The notes: generated by a model from the sequence alone, not told the origin. A stretch of 64,000 nucleotides of DNA from Paraburkholderia tagetis (GCF_022213065.1 NZ_JAKLJA010000010.1:62001-126000), one strand, 5' to 3'. Numbered from the stretch's first letter, positions 46,638-58,304 are shown. Program-made: numbers and translations.

Positions 46638-48989
46638 ATGACCGCTTCCACCGATCCCGACGTTTTCGACCCGAAAGAGGTCCTGGCGCAGCTCCCGCAT
46701 CTGCCCGGTGTGTACCGCTATTACGACGCGCAAGGCACGGTGCTCTACGTGGGCAAGGCGCGCGACCTGAAAAAGCGCGTATCGAGCTACTTCACGAAGA
46801 CGCAGCTCTCGCCGCGCATCGCCATGATGGTCACGCGCATCGTGCGCATCGAGACCACGGTCACGCGTTCCGAGGCCGAAGCGCTGCTGCTTGAAAACAA
46901 TCTCATCAAGGCGCTCACGCCGCGCTACAACATCCTTTTTCGCGACGACAAGTCGTACCCGTTCCTCAAGCTCACGGGCCACAAGTTTCCGCGCATGGCG
47001 TACTACCGCGGAGCGGTCGATCGTAACAACCAGTACTTCGGGCCGTTTCCGAGCGCCTCGGCGGTGCGTGAGAGCATTCAGATCCTGCAGCGCGTGTTCC
47101 AGTTGCGTACTTGCGAAGACTCTGTCTTCAACAATCGCACGCGGCCCTGTTTGCTGCATCAGATCGCGCGCTGCACGGCGCCGTGCGTGGGCGCGATCAG
47201 CGCGGACGATTACGCGCGCGACGTGAGCAATGCCTCGCGCTTTTTGCTCGGCCGTCAGAACGAGGTGATGAAGGAGCTGGAGACGAAGATGCACGCGTTT
47301 GCCGCCGAGCTGAAGTTCGAGCAGGCGGCGGCGGTGCGCAACCAGATGAGCTCGCTCTCGACGGTGCTGCATCAGCAGGCCATCGAGACCGGGGGCGAAA
47401 GCGACGTCGACATTCTCGCGGTGGTGGCGCTAGGCGGGCGGGTCTGTGTGAATCTCGCCATGGTGCGCGGCGGCCGGCATTTGGGCGACAAGGCGTATTT
47501 CCCGGCACACGTCGAGCGCGCGCTGACCGACGAGGAGGGCGGCGTCGCCGAGGAAATCGAGGGCGAGGCGGTGCTGGCGGCATCGGCGCTGAAGTCGCTG
47601 CCTTCGCTCGCGCGCAAGGCGATGGTGGCTGCCGCTGGCGCGCAGGCCGGCCATGAGAGCGAGGTAAGCGGCGAAATAAGCGGCGACGAAAGCGGCGCGG
47701 AAAGTAGCGGTGGGCGCGAGCTGGCCGATGAAGGCGCCGCACCTGATCCGCTCGCGCTCGCGGCGGATCTCGCGAGCGAGGCGCAAGGGGGAGATGAGGA
47801 CGATGGGGCCGATCTTGCCGATGCTTCCGAAAGCACCGGAGGCGGTGTGGACGCCGATTCCGCGGCATCCTCCCGGGCAACGGCGCGCGGCAAGCGCGAG
47901 ACCGGCATCGAATCCGAAGTGCTCGATGCCTTCATCGCCCAGCATTACTTCGGCAACCGTGTGCCGCCGGTGCTGGTCGTGAGCCATCCGCCGGCGAATC
48001 GCGAACTCGTCGACGTGCTCAGCGAGCAGGCCGGCCACAAGGTCACGCTGCTGCGCCAGCCGCAAGGACAAAAGCGCGCGTGGCTCGCGATGGCCGAGCA
48101 GAACGCGCGGCTCGCGCTCGCCCGCCTGCTCTCCGAGCAGGGCTCGCAGCAGGCGCGCACGCGCACGCTCGCGCAGATGCTCGGGCTCGAACTCGACGAC
48201 CTCGCGCATCTGCGCATCGAGTGCTTCGACATCAGCCATACGATGGGCGAGGCGACCCAGGCTTCGTGCGTCGTCTATCACCATCACAAGATGCAGTCGG
48301 GCGAGTACCGGCGCTACAACATCACCGGCATCACGGGCGGCGACGATTACGCGGCCATGCGCCAGGTACTTACGCGGCGCTATGAAAAGATGGTCGAGCA
48401 ATCGGCGCGCATCGAGGCTGGCGAAGGCGACGAAGCGCAGTCTTTGTCGCCTCCCGATGCTACTGGAGGTACTGAAAGCACCGAAAGCACCGAAAGCACC
48501 GCGGCATCGTCCGAATGCGCACAACCGCCTGCGGCGGGCGGCACGCTGCCGAACATCGTGTTGATCGACGGCGGCAAGGGCCAGGTCGAGATCGCGCGCC
48601 AGGTGTTCGACGAGCTGGGGCTCGACCCTGCGATGCTGGTAGGCGTGGCCAAGGGCGAGGGGCGCAAGGTCGGTCTCGAGACCCTCGTGTTCGCCGATGG
48701 CCGTTCACCGCTCGAACTCGGCAAGGAGAGCGCGGCGCTGATGCTGGTCGCGCAGATTCGCGACGAGGCGCACCGTTTTGCGATCACGGGCATGCGCGCG
48801 AAGCGCGGCAAGACGCGCCAGACCTCGCGGCTCGAAGAGCTCGAGGGGGTGGGCGCAAAGCGCCGCCAGCGCCTGCTTGCGCGCTTCGGCGGCCTGCGCG
48901 GCGTGATGGCCGCGAGCGTGGAGGACCTGGCGAGTGTGGAGGGCATTTCGCACGCGCTTGCCGAGCAGATCTACCGGCAGCTTCATTGA
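46638..48989 (+). CDS. uvrC: Excinuclease ABC subunit UvrC with two low-complexity insertions
   Basis: Cuts DNA on both sides of a lesion in nucleotide excision repair. The GIY-YIG domain is at the N-terminus ([24 protein letters not shown]). The UVR domain is around residues 205-240. The RNase H-like nuclease follows ([12 protein letters not shown] and [10 protein letters not shown]), and the C-terminal HhH pair ends it ([19 protein letters not shown], then [15 protein letters not shown]). Two acidic, Ser/Gly-rich insertions interrupt it, at about residues 340-435 and 600-650, the latter with TES repeats. The 783 residues exceed the 610 of E. coli. ATG 46638 is chosen over 46566, whose extra residues are arginine-rich. 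Confidence 0.95.
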   Translation: MTASTDPDVFDPKEVLAQLPHLPGVYRYYDAQGTVLYVGKARDLKKRVSSYFTKTQLSPRIAMMVTRIVRIETTVTRSEAEALLLENNLIKALTPRYNILFRDDKSYPFLKLTGHKFPRMAYYRGAVDRNNQYFGPFPSASAVRESIQILQRVFQLRTCEDSVFNNRTRPCLLHQIARCTAPCVGAISADDYARDVSNASRFLLGRQNEVMKELETKMHAFAAELKFEQAAAVRNQMSSLSTVLHQQAIETGGESDVDILAVVALGGRVCVNLAMVRGGRHLGDKAYFPAHVERALTDEEGGVAEEIEGEAVLAASALKSLPSLARKAMVAAAGAQAGHESEVSGEISGDESGAESSGGRELADEGAAPDPLALAADLASEAQGGDEDDGADLADASESTGGGVDADSAASSRATARGKRETGIESEVLDAFIAQHYFGNRVPPVLVVSHPPANRELVDVLSEQAGHKVTLLRQPQGQKRAWLAMAEQNARLALARLLSEQGSQQARTRTLAQMLGLELDDLAHLRIECFDISHTMGEATQASCVVYHHHKMQSGEYRRYNITGITGGDDYAAMRQVLTRRYEKMVEQSARIEAGEGDEAQSLSPPDATGGTESTESTESTAASSECAQPPAAGGTLPNIVLIDGGKGQVEIARQVFDELGLDPAMLVGVAKGEGRKVGLETLVFADGRSPLELGKESAALMLVAQIRDEAHRFAITGMRAKRGKTRQTSRLEELEGVGAKRRQRLLARFGGLRGVMAASVEDLASVEGISHALAEQIYRQLH
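48471..48499 (+). repeat. 9-bp tandem repeat in uvrC
   Basis: Three ACCGAAAGC-type units in a row encode Thr-Glu-Ser repeats inside the second UvrC insertion. Confidence 0.85.
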
Positions 48990-49127
48990 GTCCGCGGTTG
49001 AGTCCATTGCTGCGCCGCCGGCCGCGCTGCCTTACGGTTGCTTGCGGTTTGCTTGTGGCAGGTTCGGTGACGCGGCACAATTGCATCTCCCATCATTGCA
49101 ATCTCCCCTGACAGACTGCGCCACACG

Positions 49128-49718
49128 ATGCCGTTCAATATTCCAATTCTTCTGACATGGCTGCGGATCGTGCTGATTCCGCTCGTGGTTGGCGTGTTTT
49201 ATCTGCCGCAAACGCTGCTGAGCCCGATGCACCAGAACACGGCGGCCATGGTGATCTTCGTGCTGGCGGCGCTGACCGACTGGTTCGACGGCTATCTCGC
49301 CCGCAAGTGGAATCAGACGTCGTCGTTCGGCGCGTTCCTCGATCCGGTGGCCGACAAGCTCATGGTGACGGCCGCGCTGCTGGTGCTCGTGCATCTGCAG
49401 CGCCTCGATGCGGTGATCGCGCTGGTGATCGTGGGCCGCGAGATCGCCATTTCGGCGCTGCGCGAATGGATGGCGCAGATCGGTGCGTCCAGGAGCGTTG
49501 CCGTGAACCAGCTCGGCAAGTTCAAGACGGCGTGCCAGATGGTGGCGATCCCCATGCTGCTGTTCTACGCGCCAGTGACGATCGGCGGGCTCACGTTGTT
49601 CGACTCGCGCGTGTGGGGCACCTGGCTCATTTACGTGGCAGCCGTGCTGACGATCTGGTCGATGCTCTATTACATGAAGCTCGCGTGGCCGCAGATCCGC
49701 GAGCGCGGGAGCCTGTAA
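49128..49718 (+). CDS. pgsA: Phosphatidylglycerophosphate synthase PgsA
   Basis: Makes phosphatidylglycerophosphate from CDP-diacylglycerol and glycerol 3-phosphate at the inner membrane. The CDP-alcohol phosphatidyltransferase motif is complete: DWFDGYLARKWNQTSSFGAFLDPVADK (residues about 48-74, DG-x2-AR-x8-G-x3-D-x3-D). Several hydrophobic helices surround it. The 196-residue size and the MPFNIPILLTWLRI start are typical. It follows uvrC, the conserved order. Confidence 0.96.
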   Translation: MPFNIPILLTWLRIVLIPLVVGVFYLPQTLLSPMHQNTAAMVIFVLAALTDWFDGYLARKWNQTSSFGAFLDPVADKLMVTAALLVLVHLQRLDAVIALVIVGREIAISALREWMAQIGASRSVAVNQLGKFKTACQMVAIPMLLFYAPVTIGGLTLFDSRVWGTWLIYVAAVLTIWSMLYYMKLAWPQIRERGSL

Positions 49719-49782
49719 GCGAACCAGGCGGCGCAAGCGGGGTTCCTCGTGCATCTTTTTTTGAAAAGATCACACCAAGGGG

Positions 49783-49811
49783 TTGACACGATTCAGCGGC
49801 TTATACATAAT
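49783..49811 (+). promoter_or_regulatory. Sigma-70 promoter for the tRNA-Gly/tRNA-Cys cluster
   Basis: TTGACA (49783-49788) and CATAAT (49806-49811) with a 17-base spacer, a near-consensus pair 95 bases before the first tRNA-Gly. Confidence 0.75.
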
Positions 49812-49905
49812 CTCACTTCTCCGCTGCACGACAAGCAGCAAACGAAGCAGATGTAGTGGAGATCGCTGAAGATAAGCAGTAAATCAGCGGCGAAGCAGTA
49901 AAGAT

Positions 49906-49981
49906 GCGGGAGTAGCTCAGTTGGTAGAGCGCAACCTTGCCAAGGTTGAGGTCGCGAGTTCGAGACTCGTCTCCCGCTCCA
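49906..49981 (+). tRNA. tRNA-Gly (GCC), copy 1
   Basis: All four arms fold: acceptor GCGGGAG/CTCCCGC, D arm GCTC/GAGC, anticodon arm CAACC-TTGCCAA-GGTTG and T arm with TTCGAGA. Anticodon GCC, CCA encoded, 76 bases. Confidence 0.97.
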
Positions 49982-50053
49982 GATTTTAGGTGCGGCGTTT
50001 TGCAGCAGTGTGAAACGAGGCGCCGGAGCAGTAGGTAGTTCGGTAGCACAAAT

Positions 50054-50129
50054 GCGGGAGTAGCTCAGTTGGTAGAGCGCAACCTTGCCAAGGTTGAGGT
50101 CGCGAGTTCGAGACTCGTCTCCCGCTCCA
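50054..50129 (+). tRNA. tRNA-Gly (GCC), copy 2
   Basis: Identical to copy 1 over all 76 bases, including the encoded CCA, with 72 bases between the two. Probably one transcript with copy 1 and tRNA-Cys. Confidence 0.97.
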
Positions 50130-50254
50130 GAATTCCGGGGAAGCAGCGCTTCCCTTTTTGTTTGGCAGGCCGCAAGGCCGCCGCACAAAAATCTGTCTGG
50201 TGGTTGTGCGCGCAAGCAGTGCGGTGCGCCTGATACATCAAACAGTCCGCTTTT

Positions 50255-50328
50255 GGCGCGATAGCAAAGCGGTTATGCAGCGGCCTGCAAAGCCGTGTAG
50301 GCCGGTTCGACTCCGGCTCGCGCCTCCA
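50255..50328 (+). tRNA. tRNA-Cys (GCA)
   Basis: 74 bases: acceptor GGCGCGA/TCGCGCC, anticodon arm GCGGC-CTGCAAA-GCCGT giving GCA, T arm GCCGG/CCGGC, CCA encoded. Confidence 0.97.
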
Positions 50329-50653
50329 GGTAAGACGAGAAAAGCCACCTTCGGGTGGCTTTTCTTTTTCCTGGTGCGCATTCATATCGCGCATGTCGTG
50401 TGTTTTGCGTGTGTTTTGTGCTGGGCGCGCGAGCCAGTCAGGCAGGCGGTCGTGCCAGGTCAAATGGATGATGTGTTGTCCCGCGTACTCGCGCACAATC
50501 CACGCATCGCATCGCATCGCTTCCATCCGGATTCCCGCCAATGACCATCGAACTCTCCGAAGACGTGCGCGCGCGGCCAAGGCTGCTGGCGTTTGTGCCG
50601 TGCTCGCGTCGCAGGGCATAATCGGCGTTTCAGCACGCTTTGACGGAAATCAC
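50329..50653. other. Region between the tRNA cluster and elaA-like gene
   Basis: 325 bases. It holds the tRNA terminator at 50340-50369. A 26-codon frame from 50541 (MTIELSEDVRARPRLL) has no recognisable product. No integrase or attachment site was seen next to the tRNAs. Confidence 0.55.
50340..50369 (+). terminator. Intrinsic terminator after the tRNA cluster
   Basis: A perfect 10-bp stem (50340-50349 with 50354-50363), a TTCG loop and a T-rich tail, just past tRNA-Cys. Confidence 0.9.
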
Positions 50654-51142
50654 ATGATTGCGCAGTCTCCCGCCTTGCCGACAGCCCAACTCGACTGGCA
50701 ATGGAACGCATTCGATGCGCTTTCCTCACGCGATGTCTATGAAATGCTCAGGCTGCGTTCGGCCGTGTTCGTGGTCGAGCAGAACTGCGTGTACGGTGAT
50801 ATCGACGGCCTCGACGGCGACGCCTGGCATCTGTTCGCGTGGGGCGGGCAGGGCGGCTCGCGCCAACTGGCGGGCTACCTGCGGGTGCTGCTGCCCGACG
50901 CGCAGGACCCGGACGTGCGCATTGGCCGCGTGGTGACTTCGCCGCACTTCCGCGGCATCAAGCTCGGCAACGGGTTGCTCGAACGCGCGATCGCGCACAT
51001 CGCGCGGCAATGGCCGGGCGTGCCGATGCGGCTGCACGCCCAGGCGCATTTGCAGAAGTTCTACGGTGCGTTCGGTTTCAAGCCAGTCTCGGAGATTCAC
51101 GACGAGGACGGCATCCCGCACATCTGGATGCGCTCGGCGTAG
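50654..51142 (+). CDS. ElaA-like GNAT acetyltransferase
   Basis: A 162-residue GNAT protein of the ElaA group, whose substrate is unknown. WQWNAFDALSSRDVYEMLRLRSAVFVVEQNC, read in pieces, is the ElaA N-terminal pattern, and the acetyl-CoA loop is RVVTSPHFRGIKLGNGLLERAI (about residues 93-114). HAQAHLQKFYGAFGFKPVSE and DGIPHIWMR close the fold. The ATG at 50654 gives the natural start. Confidence 0.88.
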   Translation: MIAQSPALPTAQLDWQWNAFDALSSRDVYEMLRLRSAVFVVEQNCVYGDIDGLDGDAWHLFAWGGQGGSRQLAGYLRVLLPDAQDPDVRIGRVVTSPHFRGIKLGNGLLERAIAHIARQWPGVPMRLHAQAHLQKFYGAFGFKPVSEIHDEDGIPHIWMRSA

Positions 51143-51230
51143 TGCACTGTTCTTCGCGCCGCGCTTTACGCTGAACTTCGCGCCGCACTTCTCAGCTGAA
51201 CTTCGCGCCTTGCGCGTGCGATGCGTGCGC

Positions 51231-52106
51231 TCAGGTGTGCTGCACGTCGTGTTTGTGCGAGGCGCGTGCAGGCTTGCGCGCTCCCCCAGCGCGCTTGAGG
51301 CGTCCGCGCGCCGAAAGCCGCATCCAGTGGCGCAGCGCGATCAACGCGCCGACCACGCTCATCATCGATCCCGGAATCCATAGCAGCAGGCCGCCGATCT
51401 GCTGATCGCGCATTGGCGAGAGCCACGTGAATGCGCGTCCGCAAATCGAGTAGATCGGATAAAGCTCGTGTGACGTGAAGAAGATGAACGCGCCGAGCAC
51501 GATCTGCGGAGGAATTGCCGCGATCACCACCAGCACGCGCTTGCCGGGTGCGAGGCGCGCGGGCGGCGCGGGGCGCGGATCGAGCACGAGCCACCAGAAC
51601 AGCAGGCCGTCGATCACCATGCTCCAGTTCATCACGCGATAGAGCCGCCAGTCGAGCATCGCGATGAAGTGGATGGGCGAGAGCAGCCAGAAGTAGATGA
51701 GCCCGACGAAGAGCGTCACCGCGACGACGGGATGCATGACGATGTCGAGCATCGCCCGCACCGGCCGCGCGTTCAGTGCGGGGCGCACGAAGCGTTGCCG
51801 CCACGCGAATGGGACGCCTGCGCGCAGCGCCGCGCCCGGATAAGCGAGCGCGATGAAAAACGGCCCGAGGTGGTGCAGCACGAGATGCTGCGCGCGGTGC
51901 ATGAAGAACTCATGCTCGAAGAAGTAGTCGAGCCGCGTATGCAGCGCGACATAGAGCGCGCCGAGCCCGAACCAGAACGAGATCTGCCGCGCCAGCGAGA
52001 CTTTCGCCTGGCGCTTGCCGCGCACGAACAGCACCGCCGTCAGGATCACGGCGATCACGACGGTCGGTGAGGGCTCCCACGGGTCGAGCCAATAGAGCAG
52101 GTTCAT
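51231..52106 (-). CDS. ctaG: Cytochrome c oxidase assembly factor, caa3 CtaG-type membrane protein
   Basis: A polytopic membrane protein of the CtaG family (PF09678 type), linked to copper insertion or assembly of caa3-type oxidase. There are about seven hydrophobic segments. Conserved parts are LHTRLDYFFEHEFFMHRAQHLVLHHLGPFF (in pieces), YPGAALR, LFVGLIYFWLLSPIHF and FFTSHELYPIYSICGRAF. Start at ATG 52106 (MNLLYWLDPWEPSPTV), 291 residues. It follows the PCu(A)C gene, with an overlapping short ORF before it. This is not the Cox11-type CtaG of E. coli relatives. Confidence 0.85.
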   Translation of the reverse strand: MNLLYWLDPWEPSPTVVIAVILTAVLFVRGKRQAKVSLARQISFWFGLGALYVALHTRLDYFFEHEFFMHRAQHLVLHHLGPFFIALAYPGAALRAGVPFAWRQRFVRPALNARPVRAMLDIVMHPVVAVTLFVGLIYFWLLSPIHFIAMLDWRLYRVMNWSMVIDGLLFWWLVLDPRPAPPARLAPGKRVLVVIAAIPPQIVLGAFIFFTSHELYPIYSICGRAFTWLSPMRDQQIGGLLLWIPGSMMSVVGALIALRHWMRLSARGRLKRAGGARKPARASHKHDVQHT

Positions 52107-52136
52107 CGCGGACAACTGGGCAGGTTCATCGCGGAC
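52097..52136 (-). repeat. 17-bp direct repeat across the ctaG start
   Basis: Two identical 17-base copies (52097-52113 and 52120-52136, period 23) each contain ATGAACCTG on the minus strand. The second copy creates an extra upstream ATG. Confidence 0.9.
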
Positions 52137-52153
52137 TTCTTCACGAAGGTCAT
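52103..52153 (-). other. Short ORF overlapping the ctaG start codon
   Basis: A 16-codon frame from ATG 52153 (MTFVKKSAMNLPSCPR), or 8 codons from ATG 52129, ends in a TGA at 52105-52103 that overlaps the ctaG ATG (ATGA). It may couple ctaG translation to upstream reading. Nothing shows that it is translated. Confidence 0.3.
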
Positions 52154-52181
52154 GGCGCGCTTCTTCGGGCTCGGCAGGTGA

Positions 52182-52697
52182 TTATTGCTGCGACGGCGGC
52201 TTCACCGCGAACGGCGTGTCGAGCGTCGCGCCGTCCGAGAACTCCAGTTTCACCTTCACTGTGTCGCCGGGCGCGATCTTGTGCTTCGCATGCTCCAGCA
52301 TCAGGTGATAGCCGCCCGGAGCGATCGAGAGCGTGCCGTGCGCGGGCACCGTGGCCTTGTGCACCATCACCATCTTCTGCGTCGAGCCGTTCGAAACGGT
52401 TTGATGCAGCATCACCATGCCGTAGTCGTCGCTTGTCACATTCACGAGGTCGACCGGTTTGTCGCTGTCGTTCTTCAACGTGACGTAGCCCGCCGCCGGC
52501 AGATTGTTGGGCAGCCAGCGGACCCATGCGTTCTGCGCGGTGAGCGCGGCGTCGGCGGCGTGCGCCGCAGGGGCGAACGCCGTGAACGTGCAGGCGAGGG
52601 CGCAGCCGAGTGCGGCGCCGAGCCGGCTCATGGCGCCTGTGGGGCTCATGCGGGGGCTCATGCGAGTAACGCGGCGGGACTTCATTTTCATCGTCAT
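52182..52697 (-). CDS. Periplasmic copper chaperone PCu(A)C
   Basis: A copper(I) carrier of the PCu(A)C family that delivers copper to cytochrome oxidase with Sco. The 171-residue chain has a signal peptide (about residues 21-48, GAMSRLGAALGCALACTFTAFAPAAHA). The metal motif is MVMLHQ then KMVMVHKATVPAHGT and YHLMLEHAKH, giving the H-M-x-M-x-H-x-M ligands. AGGAA precedes the ATG at 52697. It is the middle of the Sco, PCu(A)C, CtaG group. Confidence 0.92.
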   Translation of the reverse strand: MTMKMKSRRVTRMSPRMSPTGAMSRLGAALGCALACTFTAFAPAAHAADAALTAQNAWVRWLPNNLPAAGYVTLKNDSDKPVDLVNVTSDDYGMVMLHQTVSNGSTQKMVMVHKATVPAHGTLSIAPGGYHLMLEHAKHKIAPGDTVKVKLEFSDGATLDTPFAVKPPSQQ

Positions 52698-52776
52698 GGC
52701 AGTTCCTGTTGCGGGTGGTACGTAAATCGGGGTTGCCGAAGTTGTGGATTGCAGCCCCGGCGATGTCCGGCGAAGC

Positions 52777-53457
52777 CTACGCTGCGGAATCGATCACACG
52801 GCGCAGGTCATGCGCGATGGCGTCGGGCGAGTCCTTGTCGGTGGCGAGCAGGCGCGCGCGGCCTTGTGCGTCGAACACGTAGACGGCCGAGCTGTGCGTG
52901 ACTTCGTAGCTGCCGTCAGGGTCGCGTTTTTCCATCTGATACGCCACGCGATAGTGCTTTGCGAGCGATTCGATTTGCGCGTCGGTGCCGGTGAGACCGA
53001 GCGCATGCTGTGAGTCGAACGCGCTTACGTAGGCGTGCAGCGCCTGTGGCGTGTCGCGTGCGGGATCGACGCTGATGAAGAGTATCCGCACATGCTGCGC
53101 ATCGGGTCCGAGTTTCGCTATGACCTGCATCAGCCGCGCCATCGTTTCCGGACAGACGTCCGGGCAATGCGTGTAGCCGAAGTACACGAGCGTCGTATTG
53201 CCGTGCAGGTCCGCGCCGCTCATGCGCTTGCCGCTGTCGTCGGTGAGTGCGAACGTGAGGTCGGGCAGGTGGCCGCTCACATTGGTGAGTTGCCACGGCT
53301 CGGCCGGACGCGAACATGCGCCGAGCAGCATGGAGCCGGCGGCGAGCGTCAGCAGTGCTGCGAGACGTATTCCGTGCAGAGCGCGGAGCAGGCCGACTGC
53401 AGCGCGAGTGCGGGATGCGAAGCGTGACGAACGTGAAGCGTCGAACTCGGGGAACAA
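52777..53457 (-). CDS. SCO1/SenC family copper protein, lipoprotein
   Basis: A thioredoxin-like copper protein that assembles the CuA site of cytochrome oxidase. The copper ligands are C98 and C102 (CPDVCPE) and H188 (VTHSSAVYV), all conserved. The lipobox LLGAC at residue 48 suggests a membrane-anchored lipoprotein. The frame offers no ATG before the signal peptide, so the start is given as TTG at 53457 and is uncertain. It is the first of the three-gene copper group on this strand. Confidence 0.88.
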   Translation of the reverse strand: MFPEFDASRSSRFASRTRAAVGLLRALHGIRLAALLTLAAGSMLLGACSRPAEPWQLTNVSGHLPDLTFALTDDSGKRMSGADLHGNTTLVYFGYTHCPDVCPETMARLMQVIAKLGPDAQHVRILFISVDPARDTPQALHAYVSAFDSQHALGLTGTDAQIESLAKHYRVAYQMEKRDPDGSYEVTHSSAVYVFDAQGRARLLATDKDSPDAIAHDLRRVIDSAA

Positions 53458-53886
53458 AGGCTTTCTCGTTAACTCGATTTACAAGGACGTGCGCGTTGCC
53501 AGCCCACGCTGTGTCGCTGGACTGTAGCAAAATTGGGTGCTCGCTGCCGCGCATGGTCCGGTGTGGCGGGGAGGCAGGGTCAATTTGACGCATCTTCCGT
53601 GCCGATGTGCATCGGTGGGCATCGGTGGGCGCCAGCGGGTAACGGTGGAAAGGGAAAAAGGGCGAAAGAAGACGGCGGCGCAAAAAAGGCGTCTGAACGG
53701 ATCCACGTCGGCAGAGTACCCGCTGTTGCGTTCCGGCTTGGCCTGGAAACGGCTGGCCCAATGGCAGGGTGGACTTTCCTTTCTCGAAAATCAGGACGAT
53801 GCGCGGTAAGATGCGCACACTTTCTCCGGCGGGCGAGCGCTCGCTGGATCAACCCGGCCGATGCGCCGAGGGACGAAACGAACGTA
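53458..53886. other. Gene-free divergent region between the Sco gene and otsB
   Basis: 429 bases without a supported gene. A CATCGGTGGG direct repeat lies near 53608-53630. The otsB and Sco promoters should be here, but no confident boxes were found. Confidence 0.5.
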
Positions 53887-54636
53887 ATGCAAGTACTTCC
53901 GGCTGAACTGCCGTTCGACAAGACGGCATTTTTCTTCGATTTCGACGGCACGCTCGTCGACCTCGCGCCCACACCCGACGGCGTGCTGGTGCGCCCCGAC
54001 ATGCTCGCGCTGCTCGCCGCCTTGCGCCGTGCGACGCACGGCGCAGTGGCCATCGTCTCGGGACGCGGCATCGAGAGCATCGACACCTTCCTCGGCATGC
54101 CCGATTTGCCGGTCGCGGGCCTGCACGGCGCTGAGCGCCGCGACGCCAATGGCGACACGCAACGCGTCGGCTTCAACGATCAGCGTCTTCTGCATATGGA
54201 GCAGGTGCTCGCCGAAGTGGTGCGCACCCATGCGGGCATGCTGCTCGAGATCAAGGGCGCGGCGCTCGCGCTGCACTACCGCAACGCGCCCGAGCACGAG
54301 AGCGTGGCACGTGCGGCCACCGAAAAGCTCGCCGCCGAATTCGCCGATGCCTATGTGCTGCAGCCCGGCAAGATGGTCTACGAAATCAAGCCGAAGGACG
54401 TCGACAAGGGCCGCGCGCTGCGCGCCTTCCTCGACGAGCCGCCGTTCGCGGGCCGCACGCCCGTGTTCGCCGGCGACGATCTGACTGACGAGAAGGGCTT
54501 CGCCGTGGTCAATGCCGAGGGCGGCCTGTCGATCAAGGTCGGCGGCGGCGACACGATCGCAAAAACACGCGTCGAGTCGGTCGAGGCGCTGCTCGCGTGG
54601 CTCGACACGCTCGTCGCGCCGCCGCGCGGTACCTGA
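53887..54636 (+). CDS. otsB: Trehalose-6-phosphate phosphatase OtsB
   Basis: Removes phosphate from trehalose 6-phosphate, the second step of trehalose synthesis. It is a HAD phosphatase of 249 residues: motif I FFFDFDGTLVDLAPTPDGV, motif II AIVSGRGIESID, and motifs III and IV EIKPKDVDKGRALR and FAGDDLTDEKGF. ATG at 53887 (MQVLPAELPFDKTAFFF). It precedes otsA by 165 bases, the usual order. Confidence 0.95.
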   Translation: MQVLPAELPFDKTAFFFDFDGTLVDLAPTPDGVLVRPDMLALLAALRRATHGAVAIVSGRGIESIDTFLGMPDLPVAGLHGAERRDANGDTQRVGFNDQRLLHMEQVLAEVVRTHAGMLLEIKGAALALHYRNAPEHESVARAATEKLAAEFADAYVLQPGKMVYEIKPKDVDKGRALRAFLDEPPFAGRTPVFAGDDLTDEKGFAVVNAEGGLSIKVGGGDTIAKTRVESVEALLAWLDTLVAPPRGT

Positions 54637-54801
54637 TTGCGTGCCTCGCGGTGCCTGATTGGGTGTGGGTGCTTGATTTGTGCCTGATTCGGCGCACGCA
54701 CCGGCGCATCTGGCCCCTGCGCGCCAGCGCGTTTTGCGCTGCCCCTGGGCCGCGCCCGCACGGCTGCTTCTAACTTCTTTTCTGCACGGAACCTGCATCT
54801 C

Positions 54802-56235
54802 ATGAGCCGACTGATCATCGTGTCGAACCGGGTCGCGCCGATTTCCGAAGGCGGCCCGGCCGCGGGCGGTCTCGCGGTCGGCGTCTACGACGCGCTCAAG
54901 GAAACCGGTGGCATGTGGTTCGGCTGGAGCGGCGAGGTGCTCTCGTCCGGCCAGCCGCAGATCCAGCTCGAAGAGCGCGGCCCGGTCACCTTTGCCACTA
55001 TCGGCCTGCTGCGCCGCGACTACGACCAGTACTACCGCGGCTTCTCGAACGCCACGCTCTGGCCGGCGTTCCACTATCGCGCCGATCTCGTGCAGTACGA
55101 CCGTCACGAATACGCCGGCTATTGCCGCGTGAACGCGTGGCTCGCCCAGCAACTCGTGCCGCTTTTGCGCGAAGACGACGTCATCTGGGTCCACGACTAT
55201 CACCTGATTCCGTTTGCCGAGGCGCTGCGCGCGGCGGGCGTGAAAAACCGCATCGGCTTCTTCCTGCATATCCCGTTTCCGGCTTCGCAGGTGCTGCTGG
55301 CGGTGCCGCCGCACCGCGAGCTGGTTCAGGCGCTGTGCTCGTTCGACCTGCTCGGCTTCCAGACGAAGCCCGACGTGCGCGCGTTCTGCGATTACATCCT
55401 GAACGAGGCGGGCGGCTCGGTCGCGAGGCGCGCAGACGGCATCACGCAGATCGAGGCGTTCGGCAAGACCCTGTGCGTGAACGATTACCCGATCGGCGTT
55501 TATCCCGACGAAGTCGCCGAGCTTGCCAAGGCCGGCGAGAACGACAAGCCGGTGCGCACGCTCAAGGCCACGCTGCACGGCCGCAAGGTGATCATGAGCG
55601 TGGACCGGCTCGACTACTCGAAGGGCCTCGTCGAGCGCTTTCGCGCCTTCGAACGGCTGCTGGAGCACGCGCCCGCGCAGCGCAACAAGGTGTCGTTCGT
55701 GCAGATCGCGCCGCCCACGCGCGCTGACCTGCACGCGTACCAGGACATCCGGCTGCGGCTCGAGGCCGAGTCGGGGCGCATCAATGGTCGCTTCGCGGAG
55801 CTCGACTGGACGCCGATCTGGTACATCCACCGCCAGTACGAACGCGCCGTGCTCGCGGCGCTGTTTCGCGCCTCGCACGTGGGCTACGTCACGCCGCTGC
55901 GCGACGGCATGAACCTCGTCGCGAAGGAGTACGTGTCGGCGCAGGATCCCGAGAATCCCGGCGTGCTGGTGCTCTCGCGCTTCGCGGGCGCCGCGCAGGA
56001 ATTGGGCGGCGCGCTGATCGTGAATCCGCTCGACATCGACGGCATGGCCGACGCGCTCGGCAAGGCGCTCTCGATGCCGCTCGCCGAGCGCCTCGCGCGC
56101 TACAACGACATGATGGTGCAGCTACGCGAGAACAACGTCTCGGTTTGGCGCGACCGCTTCATGCGCGATTTGACGAACATCGCCCAGCGCATTGGCGTGT
56201 CGTTGCCGCCGTCCGTGGAGCTCGCGCGGCAGTAG
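54802..56235 (+). CDS. otsA: Trehalose-6-phosphate synthase OtsA
   Basis: Joins UDP-glucose to glucose 6-phosphate. The product is osmoprotectant trehalose after OtsB. It is a family 20 glycosyltransferase of 477 residues. Motifs include [22 protein letters not shown] at the start, [20 protein letters not shown] sequence around residue 130, [19 protein letters not shown] (about 262-280), and the donor-binding [15 protein letters not shown] (about 367-381). A terminator follows. Confidence 0.96.
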   Translation: MSRLIIVSNRVAPISEGGPAAGGLAVGVYDALKETGGMWFGWSGEVLSSGQPQIQLEERGPVTFATIGLLRRDYDQYYRGFSNATLWPAFHYRADLVQYDRHEYAGYCRVNAWLAQQLVPLLREDDVIWVHDYHLIPFAEALRAAGVKNRIGFFLHIPFPASQVLLAVPPHRELVQALCSFDLLGFQTKPDVRAFCDYILNEAGGSVARRADGITQIEAFGKTLCVNDYPIGVYPDEVAELAKAGENDKPVRTLKATLHGRKVIMSVDRLDYSKGLVERFRAFERLLEHAPAQRNKVSFVQIAPPTRADLHAYQDIRLRLEAESGRINGRFAELDWTPIWYIHRQYERAVLAALFRASHVGYVTPLRDGMNLVAKEYVSAQDPENPGVLVLSRFAGAAQELGGALIVNPLDIDGMADALGKALSMPLAERLARYNDMMVQLRENNVSVWRDRFMRDLTNIAQRIGVSLPPSVELARQ

Positions 56236-56340
56236 GGCTGGGGCCTCTCTCTCGCGTATCCGGTGGCGTTCCGTAGCGCTTTGGGCCGCGTCAAAGCCCG
56301 TCGCGCCAACATCAAAACCCCTCAAACGCCGCCGAAAACG

Positions 56341-56376
56341 AAAAAGCCGCTTCACGAACGAAGCGGCTTTTTCTTT
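56341..56376 (+). terminator. Bidirectional intrinsic terminator after otsA
   Basis: A 13-bp perfect stem (56341-56353 with 56360-56372) with A residues left and T residues right, between otsA and the convergent ABC exporter gene. Confidence 0.9.
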
Positions 56377-56399
56377 GGGTCAGGACGGAGCGCCTGGCG

Positions 56400-58304
<1,905 letters not shown>

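Noticed and set aside
49753..49770. A weak hairpin ATCTTTT...AAAAGAT after pgsA as a terminator
   Set aside because: The stem is only 7 bp and A/T-only with no proper T-run, so it is not called.
49906..50328. The tRNA-Gly/tRNA-Cys cluster as a mobile-element attachment site
   Set aside because: No integrase, phage gene or direct repeat of a tRNA end was found on either side. The second tRNA-Gly is a full copy.
50541..50621. A 26-codon frame starting MTIELSEDVRARPRLL
   Set aside because: Too short and without family match. It overlaps the region before the acetyltransferase start and may be chance.
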